Positions 1 to 7,738 of a stretch of 64,000 bases of DNA are shown piece after piece (the first letter of the stretch is position 1; each line of letters begins with the position of its first letter). Made by a program: the position numbers and the translations under genes. Location of the stretch: the NCBI RefSeq assembly GCF_002902945.1, contig NZ_CP026101.1, forward strand, positions 806,001 to 870,000, written 5' to 3'. This DNA comes from Paraburkholderia caribensis (GTDB taxonomy: Bacteria > Pseudomonadota > Gammaproteobacteria > Burkholderiales > Burkholderiaceae). Under the pieces are notes generated by a model. The model was not told the origin of the DNA, did not search any database, and saw only the letters and a list, made by a program, of their open reading frames with translations.

Positions 1-1
1 G

Positions 2-502
2 CAGGCGAGCGGCGTGCTGTCGACGCAGAGCGCGTCGCAGAACAAGGTGTCGAGTGGCACGTTCACGTTCGCGCGTCCGGGCAAATTCATCTGGGCGTAT
101 GAGAAACCGTACGCGCAACTGCTGCAGGCCGACGGCGACAAGCTCTACGTCTACGACAAAGACCTGAACCAGGTGACCGTGCGCAAGCTGGGCGGCGCGC
201 TCGGCGCGAGTCCGGCGGCGATCCTGTTCGGCAGCAACGATCTCGACAAGAACTTCAACCTGAAGGACGCGGGCGTGAAGGCGGGCATCGACTGGCTCGA
301 ACTGATTCCGAAGTCGAAGGACACGCAATTCCAGCGCGTCGGCATCGGCTTTCGTGACGGCAACCTCGAAGCAATGGAGTTACACGACGTGTTCGGCAAC
401 GTGACGCTGCTGAAATTCTCGAACATCCAGAAGAACCCGCCGCTACCCGCCGACGCATTCAAGTTCACGGTGCCGAAGGGCGCCGACGTAATCAACGGCT
501 AA
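2..502 (+). CDS. lolA: Outer-membrane lipoprotein carrier LolA, 3' part
   Basis: Periplasmic chaperone that takes lipoproteins released by LolCDE and hands them to LolB at the outer membrane. The frame is open from the first base of the window, so the signal peptide and the first part of the mature protein lie upstream; the GTG at 14 is internal, not a start. The visible 166 residues show the LolA beta-rich core (GTFTFARPGKFIW, then YVYDKDLNQVTVRK) and the usual C-terminus ending KFTVPKGADVING. In Burkholderia lolA normally sits between ftsK and rarA, but here rarA starts only at 7739. Family identification is confident; the missing 5' end cannot be judged. Confidence 0.9.
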   Translation, partial: QASGVLSTQSASQNKVSSGTFTFARPGKFIWAYEKPYAQLLQADGDKLYVYDKDLNQVTVRKLGGALGASPAAILFGSNDLDKNFNLKDAGVKAGIDWLELIPKSKDTQFQRVGIGFRDGNLEAMELHDVFGNVTLLKFSNIQKNPPLPADAFKFTVPKGADVING

Positions 503-511
503 GCGTCTCGT

Positions 512-1426
512 TCACGCTTGAAGGCCGGGCGACGGATGCGCGGCCTTCATATCGTCGATAAACGCATCGACGATTTCCGTCCGGTGCTGCCGCATGCGCG
601 TGACCATGTGAAACGCGACGCGGTAGCCCATCTGCTGCGGGTTCAGCGCGGCGAGCAAACCTTCCTTCACATACGGCGCGGCGAAATGCCCCGGCAGATA
701 GCCGAGGTGATGTCCCGACAGCACGAGCATCGCGACGGCTTCCATGTTGTCGGCAACGGCGGTGACGTTGTGCGGCGTCGTCGACGCTTCGGCTTCGGGC
801 AGCGGATAACTGCGCCACGCCCATTCATGCTGCGCGGCGTCGGCGGGGGAAACATTGCCCGCCTGGGAGAAAAGCGGATGCCCCTTCGCGCAATACGCAA
901 GCTGCTCCTCGGAAAAAATCTCCGTGTATTCAAGCGACGGCACGCGATGCCAGAAGTATCCGATGCCGATCTGAATCCGTCCGCTCAGCAGCAATTCTTC
1001 GAGTTCGCCCGGCGAGCGCACGAGGATTGAGAAACGCACAGATTCGTCCCGGGCGCGAAAGCGGGCGATTGCATCGCTGATTCGCGCGCTTTCCGACACC
1101 GGCGTGTGTCCAATCATCCCGATTCCGAGTGTTCCGACCAGCTTTCGTCCGACGTTTCGCGCCTGCGCGCCGAACGCATCGACGGCGGAAAGCAGCGCGC
1201 GCGCCGCTTCGACAAACTGTTCGCCTCGCGCGGTCAGGCTAAATCCGCTGCGCCCGCGCTCGCACAGCCGGTAACCCAGGCGGGTTTCGAGCGTCGATAG
1301 TTGGGTGCTGATCGTAGATTGACCTACATTCAAGGTAGCCTGCGCGGGCGAAACCCCGCCCGCGTCCACGATGGCGAGGAATACGCGGATCAGGCGAAGG
1401 TCTAGATCGGTGAGTTGCGAGAACAT
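512..1426 (-). CDS. LysR-family transcriptional regulator (probable regulator of the adjacent ureohydrolase)
   Basis: A 304-residue LysR-type regulator. Residues about 8-67 form the winged HTH (VFLAIVDAGGVSPAQATLNVGQSTISTQLSTLE), followed by the linker helix and a two-lobed effector domain (LGIGMIGHTP to the C-terminus). It is transcribed divergently from the ureohydrolase gene at 1589 across a 162-bp gap, the classic LysR arrangement with its target. In Pseudomonas a LysR protein, GbuR, activates the guanidinobutyrase gene gbuA, so an equivalent role here is a reasonable inference. Its 3' end lies 9 bp from that of lolA, with which it converges. The effector is unknown. Confidence 0.85.
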   Translation of the reverse strand: MFSQLTDLDLRLIRVFLAIVDAGGVSPAQATLNVGQSTISTQLSTLETRLGYRLCERGRSGFSLTARGEQFVEAARALLSAVDAFGAQARNVGRKLVGTLGIGMIGHTPVSESARISDAIARFRARDESVRFSILVRSPGELEELLLSGRIQIGIGYFWHRVPSLEYTEIFSEEQLAYCAKGHPLFSQAGNVSPADAAQHEWAWRSYPLPEAEASTTPHNVTAVADNMEAVAMLVLSGHHLGYLPGHFAAPYVKEGLLAALNPQQMGYRVAFHMVTRMRQHRTEIVDAFIDDMKAAHPSPGLQA

Positions 1427-1588
1427 ACGGCAGAATACATCGGTGCGAATCGATGTGAAGTTTTTTCTGTTGGCATTTTATCTTCGCCGGAACTGCACAA
1501 AAATAAGAAATGCCCCGGCCTCGCGCGCCTTGCGGCGGCTGGATCCAACGCTTTTATAAGACACTGTGCCTTTCATTGGCGAACCACG
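1427..1588. promoter_or_regulatory. Divergent promoter region, LysR gene / ureohydrolase gene
   Basis: This 162-bp gap is visibly richer in A/T than its surroundings and must hold both divergent promoters. A TATAAG hexamer at 1555-1560 is a possible -10 for the rightward gene, with a weak TTGCGG at 1530-1535 (19-bp spacer). No clear LysR T-N11-A dyad was singled out. Confidence 0.4.
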
Positions 1589-2581
1589 ATGAATACTTCT
1601 TCGAATTTCGTTTCCCCGGACCTCACTGAGCGGCCGCAGCCTCTGTCGGGCAACGCGATGCCGCGCTCGGGCGGGATCGCCACCATGATGCGGCTGCCCA
1701 ATGTCGGGTCGGCGGAAGGGCTCGACGTGTGTTTCGTCGGCGTGCCGTTCGATCTGGGGACGTCGAACCGCACGGGCGCGCGCTTCGGCCCGCGTCAGAT
1801 TCGCGCGGAATCGGTGCTGCTGCGCCCGTACAACATGGCGACGCGCGCCGCGCCGTTCGACTCGTTGCGCGTGGCCGATATCGGAGACGTTGCGATCAAT
1901 CCGTATAACCTGCTGGATTCGATCGGCCGGATTGAGCGCGCTTACGACGAAATCCTGCAACACGGCGCGAAGCCGATCACGCTGGGCGGCGATCACACGA
2001 TCGCGCTGCCGATCCTGCGCGCCATTCATCGCAAGTACGGCAAGGTCGGTCTGATTCACGTCGACGCGCACGCGGACGTCAACGACACGATGATGGGCGA
2101 AAAGATCGCGCACGGCACGCCGTTCCGCCGTGCGGTCGAAGAGGGCCTGCTGGATTGCGACCGGGTCGTGCAGATCGGTCTGCGCGGCACGGGTTACGCG
2201 GCGGAGGACTTCGACTGGTGCCGCGATCAAGGCTTCCAGGTCGTGCAGGCCGAGGCGTGCTGGAATCAATCGCTGGTGCCGCTGATGTCGCGCGTGCGCG
2301 AGCAGATGGGCGACGGCCCCGTCTACATCACGTTCGATATCGACGGTATCGATCCCGCTTTCGCACCGGGCACGGGCACGCCGGAGATCGCGGGTCTGAC
2401 GGTGCCGCAGGCGCTCGAAATCATTCGCGGCGCGCGCGGCCTGAATATCGTCGGCTGCGATCTGGTGGAAGTCGCGCCGCCGTACGATCCGTTCGGCACC
2501 ACGGCGCTGCTTGGCGCGAATCTCGCGTTTGAACTGCTGTGTGTGCTGCCGGGCGTCGAATACCGGCCGGCTACGCGGTAA
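1589..2581 (+). CDS. speB: Agmatinase-family ureohydrolase, possibly guanidinobutyrase
   Basis: A 330-residue binuclear Mn(II) ureohydrolase that cleaves urea from a guanidino compound (agmatine to putrescine, or 4-guanidinobutyrate to GABA). The metal-binding motifs are intact: GGDHT (133-137), DAHAD (159-163) and DIDGID (250-255). The N-terminal block around MPRSGGIATMMRLP and the general sequence resemble, from memory, Pseudomonas GbuA more than E. coli SpeB. The frame is open further upstream to 1415, but the ATG at 1589 is chosen because the upstream part runs through the promoter region and lacks family similarity. The divergent LysR gene is the likely regulator. The symbol names the family; substrate is not settled by sequence. 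Confidence 0.85.
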   Translation: MNTSSNFVSPDLTERPQPLSGNAMPRSGGIATMMRLPNVGSAEGLDVCFVGVPFDLGTSNRTGARFGPRQIRAESVLLRPYNMATRAAPFDSLRVADIGDVAINPYNLLDSIGRIERAYDEILQHGAKPITLGGDHTIALPILRAIHRKYGKVGLIHVDAHADVNDTMMGEKIAHGTPFRRAVEEGLLDCDRVVQIGLRGTGYAAEDFDWCRDQGFQVVQAEACWNQSLVPLMSRVREQMGDGPVYITFDIDGIDPAFAPGTGTPEIAGLTVPQALEIIRGARGLNIVGCDLVEVAPPYDPFGTTALLGANLAFELLCVLPGVEYRPATR

Positions 2582-2650
2582 GTCATCCCGCTTTCAGGCG
2601 CCTGCATGGCGCCGCATGCAGCAGCAGGAGGGTTCGCGGCATCGCACAAG

Positions 2651-2690
2651 ACAACGCCCATAACGTCCGTTATGGGCGTTGTGCTTTCTG
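2651..2690 (+). terminator. Hairpin terminator after the ureohydrolase gene
   Basis: Perfect 15-bp inverted repeat, ACAACGCCCATAACG (2651-2665) with its complement at 2668-2682, followed by a short T-rich stretch (GCTTTCTG). It lies 70 bp past the stop codon. The tail has few Ts, so termination strength is uncertain. Confidence 0.7.
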
Positions 2691-2873
2691 ATCGCCGCGC
2701 GCCGCAATTCGGCGATCCGCCAGCATTTTTAAGACTAGTGAGCTAGAGACTGACTGCCCGCAACGGTACGCTGCAAGGGGTTCCGGCGCGCTTTCCACCG
2801 AAATTCTTGGATAAATCGTAAAGACGCGCCCCCCGAGTGCTTTATCTCAATACGTCTCTCGCAGGGTCAAGTC

Positions 2874-5800
2874 ATGTACGGCGATTTTCAGAATTCCGAG
2901 GCCGCAGTCGATCACTTTTCAGCCGCGGTCTCGCTGTACGGCAAGGCCAGGTTCAACGAAGCGTTGGCTGTGCTCGAACCGCTGTTGACGATGCAACCCG
3001 CTGACCCGCAGTTTCTCAACCTGGCCGCCGCATGCTGCTTGTCGCTGGATCGTCTGGGCGATGCGCAGACGTATTGGCGTCGCGCGATCGCCGTCAAGCC
3101 GGATTACTGCGATGCACACAACAACCTGGGCGTCGCGCTCAAGGAACTAGGTCGTCTGGACGAAGCCGAGGCGTGCTTTCGCAACGCGCTGGCCATCTCT
3201 CCGAAGCACGCGGGTGCTTATGTGAACCTCGGGCGGCTCTATGCAGAACTCGGCCGTCCGCACGAGTCAGAATCCGCTTATCTGCATGCGCTCGAACTTC
3301 AGCCTGGCAACGGCGATGCTTATGTGAATCTTGGCGTGCTGTACCAGGATCAGATGCGCGTTACCGAAGCAGAGGCTGCGTATAAACGCGCGCTGGCTGC
3401 CAATCGGAACGACGTCAGCGCGCACTTCAACCTGGGCGTCGTGCTCAAGATGCAGCATCGCTTCGTCGAAGCAGAGGCCTCATACCGTCGAGCGCTCGCG
3501 CTTCAGCCTGATTACTACGAGGTGAAGATCAACCTCGCGCATCTGCTGCTCAACGTGGGGCGTCTGGAAGAAGGGTGGGCGCTGTTCGAAACGCGTTACG
3601 ATCCCGCGTGGCCGCAGCGCAAGATTGCTCCGCCGCCCGTCGAATTTCCGATCTGGCAAGGCGAGCCGCTCGCTGGCAAGTCGTTGCTCGTGTGGCCCGA
3701 GCAGGGACACGGCGACAGCCTCCAGTTCTGCCGCTATCTGCCGATGCTCAAGGCGCGCGGGCTCGCCGAGCTGAGCATCGCGTGTTCGCCCGCGTTGCAG
3801 AGTCTGTTCGAGACGATCGAAGGTGTGGACGCGTGCATTCCGCTGGACGATGAGCATGACATTCCGTCACACGATTTTGTGTGTCTGATGATGAGCCTGC
3901 CGCATCGTCTGGGCACGACGCTCGCGACCATTCCGGGCGCGACGCCTTACCTGCGGGTGCCGCCGGCGCGTGCGGCGAGATGGCAGGGGCATGTGCCCGG
4001 CGGCGACGTCAAGGTAGGGCTCGTATGGGCCGGCGATCCGCGCCCCGATCAACCGGCAATCAACGCGGTCGACCGCCGCCGTTCTCTCGATGCCCGCGCG
4101 TATCTGCCCTTGCTGCGCGTGCCGGGCATTACGTTCATCAGCCTGCAAAAGGGCAGGACGACGCAACCGCAAATCGACGCGCTGCCGCCGGAACTCCGCC
4201 CGTTCGATCCGATGTGCGCCGTGCAAGACTTCGCCGACACGGCGGCGCTGATCGAGCAACTGGACCTCGTGATTACCGTCGACACATCGATCGCGCATCT
4301 GGCGGGCGCGCTGAACAAGCCGACGTGGATTCTGTCGCGCTACGACGGTTGCTGGCGCTGGTTGCATGAGCGTGACGACACGCCTTGGTATCCGAACGCG
4401 CGGCTGTTTCGTCAGACGCGTCCTGGTCAATGGGACGATGTGATTGAACGCGTCGCGCAGCAACTCAGACTCTTTGCAGAGCAGTCTGCAGCCGCAAGCA
4501 CGACGACGTCGGACGAACGGTTTCTGGCAGCCGTCGACTGCTATGAAAACAAACGCTTCGAAGCGGGCCTCGCGCTGCTGAAACCGTCGATCGAATCGTA
4601 TCGACCCGACGCGCGCATGATGAATCTCGCTGCCGGATGCTCGCTTGAACTCGGCCGCGCATCCGACGCAGAGGCTTATCTGCGTCGCACGATTCAGATA
4701 GATCCGACGCATTCCGATGCGTACAACAACCTCGGCGTCGTGCTGCGCCAGCTCGGTCGTCCCGGCGAAGCGGAACAGGCGCACAAACAAGCCATCGAGA
4801 CGGACCCTGAGCACGCGGGCGCGTATATCAATCTCGCCCGGTTGCTGGAGTCGCTGGGGCGCGTGGACGAAGCGGAAGCTGCCTATCGACGCGGCCTCGA
4901 TCTCAATCCGGACCACGCCGAGACGCACAACAATCTTGGCGCGATGCTCCAGGCTCAGGGCCGCCTGCCGGAAGCCGGGATGTGCTACCGGCGCTCGCTT
5001 GCCATCAAGCCTGATCTTCCTAACGCATGCTTCAACCTGGGTATCGTGCTTCAGACGCAAAAGCAGTATCGCGAGGCCGAAGGGCTTTATCGCCAAGCGC
5101 TTCAGTGCAAGCCCGAGATGCTCGAAGCCAGGTTGAACCTCGCGCATCTGTTGCTCGCGACGGGGCAATTCGTCGAAGGCTGGCAACTTTTCGAATGCCG
5201 TTACGACGACGCATGGAAAGCCGACTTCGTCAGGCGCCCGGCGCTACCGTTCGTGCAATGGCAAGGCGAAGCGCTCGAAGGGAAATCCATTGTCGTGTGG
5301 CCAGAGCAGGGTTACGGCGACACGCTCCAGTTTTGCCGCTATTTCCCGATGCTCAAGCGCCTCGGCGCCACGAAAGTGACCGTCGCGTGCCAGCCGGGGA
5401 TGCGGCGCCTGATCGAACGGATGCCGGGCGTGGATGCATGCATTCCGAACGATCCGCACGTCACGCCGCCTCATGATTACTGGTGTCTGACGATGAGCCT
5501 GCCGCATCGGATGGGCACGACGCTCGATAGCATTCCGGCGTCGCTGCCGTATCTGAGCGTGCCGCCGAATTGCCGGTCGCGCTGGGAAGGACGGTTGCCG
5601 GAAGGTCCGAAAGTCGGCCTCGTATGGGCCGGCGATCCGCGTCCACACCAGCCTTCCGCCAGCGAAGTCGACGCTCGCCGTTCGCTCGATGCCCGCGCCT
5701 ATCTGCCATTGCTGCGCGTGCCAGGCATCACGTTCGTGAGCCTGCAAAAAGGCAAGACCACGCAGCCGCAAATCGACACGCTGCCGCCTGAACTGCGTCC

Positions 5801-6101
5801 GCTCGATCCGATGCACGACGTGCAGGATTTCGCCGACACGGCGGCGATCATCGAGCAACTGGACCTCGTGATTACCGTCGACACATCGATCGCGCATCTG
5901 GCGGGCGCGCTGAACAGGCCGACCTGGATTCTGTCGCGCTACGACGGTTGCTGGCGCTGGCTGCACGATCGCGACGATACGCCGTGGTATCCCCGTACGC
6001 GACTGTTCCGTCAGACGCAGCCAGGCAATTGGGAAGAAGTGATAGAGCGCGTGAGAATTGCGCTCGGGCAATGGCCGGCGCGCGAACGCACGCCGGCCTG
6101 A
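2874..6101 (+). CDS. TPR protein with two tandem TPR plus GT9-like glycosyltransferase modules
   Basis: A 1075-residue, probably cytosolic protein built from two copies of one module. Module 1 (about 10-535) has TPR repeats (to about 235; for example DAHNNLGVALKELGRLDEAEACFRNAL), then a GT-B-like domain resembling ADP-heptose-type glycosyltransferases (LVWPEQGHGDSLQFCRYLPML near 275, VGLVWAGDPRP near 385, ITVDTSIAHLAGALNKPTW near 467). Module 2 (about 543-1070) repeats the same order, with ITVDTSIAHLAGALNRP near 1000, an offset of 533 residues. Related proteins usually carry one module of roughly 550 residues. TPR-GT proteins of this kind are linked to protein or surface glycosylation in proteobacteria, but donor and acceptor are unknown here. 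No signal peptide. Part of the block inserted between lolA and rarA. Confidence 0.75.
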   Translation: MYGDFQNSEAAVDHFSAAVSLYGKARFNEALAVLEPLLTMQPADPQFLNLAAACCLSLDRLGDAQTYWRRAIAVKPDYCDAHNNLGVALKELGRLDEAEACFRNALAISPKHAGAYVNLGRLYAELGRPHESESAYLHALELQPGNGDAYVNLGVLYQDQMRVTEAEAAYKRALAANRNDVSAHFNLGVVLKMQHRFVEAEASYRRALALQPDYYEVKINLAHLLLNVGRLEEGWALFETRYDPAWPQRKIAPPPVEFPIWQGEPLAGKSLLVWPEQGHGDSLQFCRYLPMLKARGLAELSIACSPALQSLFETIEGVDACIPLDDEHDIPSHDFVCLMMSLPHRLGTTLATIPGATPYLRVPPARAARWQGHVPGGDVKVGLVWAGDPRPDQPAINAVDRRRSLDARAYLPLLRVPGITFISLQKGRTTQPQIDALPPELRPFDPMCAVQDFADTAALIEQLDLVITVDTSIAHLAGALNKPTWILSRYDGCWRWLHERDDTPWYPNARLFRQTRPGQWDDVIERVAQQLRLFAEQSAAASTTTSDERFLAAVDCYENKRFEAGLALLKPSIESYRPDARMMNLAAGCSLELGRASDAEAYLRRTIQIDPTHSDAYNNLGVVLRQLGRPGEAEQAHKQAIETDPEHAGAYINLARLLESLGRVDEAEAAYRRGLDLNPDHAETHNNLGAMLQAQGRLPEAGMCYRRSLAIKPDLPNACFNLGIVLQTQKQYREAEGLYRQALQCKPEMLEARLNLAHLLLATGQFVEGWQLFECRYDDAWKADFVRRPALPFVQWQGEALEGKSIVVWPEQGYGDTLQFCRYFPMLKRLGATKVTVACQPGMRRLIERMPGVDACIPNDPHVTPPHDYWCLTMSLPHRMGTTLDSIPASLPYLSVPPNCRSRWEGRLPEGPKVGLVWAGDPRPHQPSASEVDARRSLDARAYLPLLRVPGITFVSLQKGKTTQPQIDTLPPELRPLDPMHDVQDFADTAAIIEQLDLVITVDTSIAHLAGALNRPTWILSRYDGCWRWLHDRDDTPWYPRTRLFRQTQPGNWEEVIERVRIALGQWPARERTPA

Positions 6102-6114
6102 AGCAGCGAGGCGC

Positions 6115-7431
6115 TTAAGCGTAGGCCTGCTTGCGCGTCGACACCAGCGCGAGATAACAGAGCGCGCCGATCACCAACGCCGGCAGCGTCGCGCCGAGAT
6201 TCGGCAGCCACTGGTTGATCGCCTGATACGCGGCGATGCCGACCGCCCACGCGATGAATGCGCTCACGTGCCAACCGCCCGAGAAGCCGTAGCGGCCTTG
6301 CGTATCGGCGAGCGCGGCGGCTTCGATGCGCCGCTTGCGCACGATGAAGTGATCGACCAGCACCACGCCGAACAGCGGCGCAAACACCGAACCGATCAGC
6401 AGCAGGAAGTTCTGGTACTTCGCCATCGGCACGATCAGCGCGATCAGCGTGCACAGCGCGCCGAACGCAGCGGACAGCAGCGGCACGCTCGCGCGCGTCC
6501 AGAACGTACCCGTCGAGACAGCCGCCGAGTGCACGTCGGCAAACGCATTGTCGATTTCATCGATCAACACCAGCAGCAGCGCGAGGCCGCCGCCCGCCTG
6601 CGCGAGCGCCGTCGTCAGCAGCGCGTCGCCGCCGCCCGCCGCAAGGCCGTACACCGCGCCGAGCGCGTAGAACCAGATATTCGCAATGCCGTAGCCGAGA
6701 ATCGTGCCGCGGAACGTCTCGCCCGCCTTACGGCCGAAGCGCGTGTAGTCGGCGATCAGCGGCAGCCATGACAGCGGCATCGCGACCACCAGATCCACGG
6801 CGCCGCCGAACGGCATCTCGCCATTGCCCGGACGGCGCATCAGCGCGCCGAGATCGTGCTGCGCGAGAACGGCATAGGTGAGCCACGCGGCGCCCGCCAG
6901 CAACAGCCAGATGCCCCACGAGCGCAGAAAGCGCCGCACGAACGAAAGCGGGCCGCTGATCGCGAGCAGCGTGGCGAGCACGCCGAAGATCACCGTCCAG
7001 ATCAGCGGCGCCGAGAAGCCGAACGCCTGCTTCGACAGCGCATCGGCGGAATCGCGCATCACGATCACTTCGAACGAGCCCCATCCGACCAGCTGGATCA
7101 TGTTCAGCACGGCGGGAATCGACGCGCCGCGCACGCCCAGCGTCGGGCGCAGCGACGACATCGCGGCCAGCCCCGTGTCCGTGCCGATCACGCCCGCGAG
7201 CGCGAGCAGCACGACGCCGATCACGCTGCCGATCAGGATCGCCAGCAACGCGTGCGGCAACGACAGGCCGGGCACCAGCAGCGCGCCCGCCTGCGCGACC
7301 AGCAACCCGATGCCGAGCGAAAACCATAGCGCGAACGCGTCGCCTGTCTTGAACGCGCGGCGCGAGTCCGGCACCGGCGTGAGCGGCGCGTAGGTCGAAC
7401 CGGACTCGCCGGCGATTGGATCCTGAACCAT
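6115..7431 (-). CDS. cytX: NCS1-family permease, CytX-like (putative hydroxymethylpyrimidine transporter)
   Basis: A 438-residue inner-membrane permease of the nucleobase:cation symporter-1 family with about 12 hydrophobic segments. The N-terminus (STYAPLTPVP..RRAFKTGDAFALWFSLGIGLLVAQAGALL) and the stretch TLGVRGASIPAVLNMIQLVGWGSFEVIVMRD resemble CytX, a proposed importer of the thiamine precursor HMP; cytosine is the alternative substrate. No TPP riboswitch core (CUGAGA and its partner) was seen upstream. The ATG at 7431 is preferred, with AGG 10 bases upstream; the frame also extends to 7536 through a tetranucleotide tract. It converges with the TPR gene, the stop codons being 13 bp apart. 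Confidence 0.75.
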   Translation of the reverse strand: MVQDPIAGESGSTYAPLTPVPDSRRAFKTGDAFALWFSLGIGLLVAQAGALLVPGLSLPHALLAILIGSVIGVVLLALAGVIGTDTGLAAMSSLRPTLGVRGASIPAVLNMIQLVGWGSFEVIVMRDSADALSKQAFGFSAPLIWTVIFGVLATLLAISGPLSFVRRFLRSWGIWLLLAGAAWLTYAVLAQHDLGALMRRPGNGEMPFGGAVDLVVAMPLSWLPLIADYTRFGRKAGETFRGTILGYGIANIWFYALGAVYGLAAGGGDALLTTALAQAGGGLALLLVLIDEIDNAFADVHSAAVSTGTFWTRASVPLLSAAFGALCTLIALIVPMAKYQNFLLLIGSVFAPLFGVVLVDHFIVRKRRIEAAALADTQGRYGFSGGWHVSAFIAWAVGIAAYQAINQWLPNLGATLPALVIGALCYLALVSTRKQAYA

Positions 7432-7738
7432 CGAAATTTTCCTGTCTGTCTGTCTGTCTGTCGTTGTCGTGTCGGCCGTGCGTGCGTTCGGCCTTCTTGT
7501 CCGGCTCGTGCGGTACGCGTCTTGCGGACCGCCCATCAGAAACAGCCTATAACGTTCGCCGCGGGCCTCGCCACGCGGCGGCTGTCATAATGCACAACTC
7601 TGCATGCGCCGCAGCCCGCCGGATGACGGTTTCGCGCGGTTGCATGCCGTTCAGGGCCAGGCCGTCGCGCGCCCGGTGCTGCATGCTATGCATCGTGACG
7701 GTTTATACCCGAAAAGCCGAGATTATCCTCAAAACGCC
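7432..7738. other. Divergent intergenic region between cytX and rarA
   Basis: A 307-bp gap that must contain the leftward cytX promoter and the rightward rarA promoter. Apart from the tetranucleotide tract at 7442-7462 no gene, riboswitch or terminator is recognisable. The rarA frame is open back to 7604, but that part has no family similarity. Confidence 0.5.
7442..7462. repeat. Tetranucleotide tract (CTGT)5 immediately upstream of cytX
   Basis: Five perfect CTGT units plus one base; on the cytX strand this reads GACA repeats ending 10 bp before the ATG at 7431. The tract overlaps the ribosome-binding region and would be inside the coding frame if translation began at an upstream start such as 7536. 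Such tracts slip during replication, so spacing or frame could vary. Confidence 0.85.

Noticed and set aside
7432..7738. TPP riboswitch before the CytX-type permease
   Set aside because: CytX genes often have one, but the conserved CUGAGA and matching core were not found on the minus strand.
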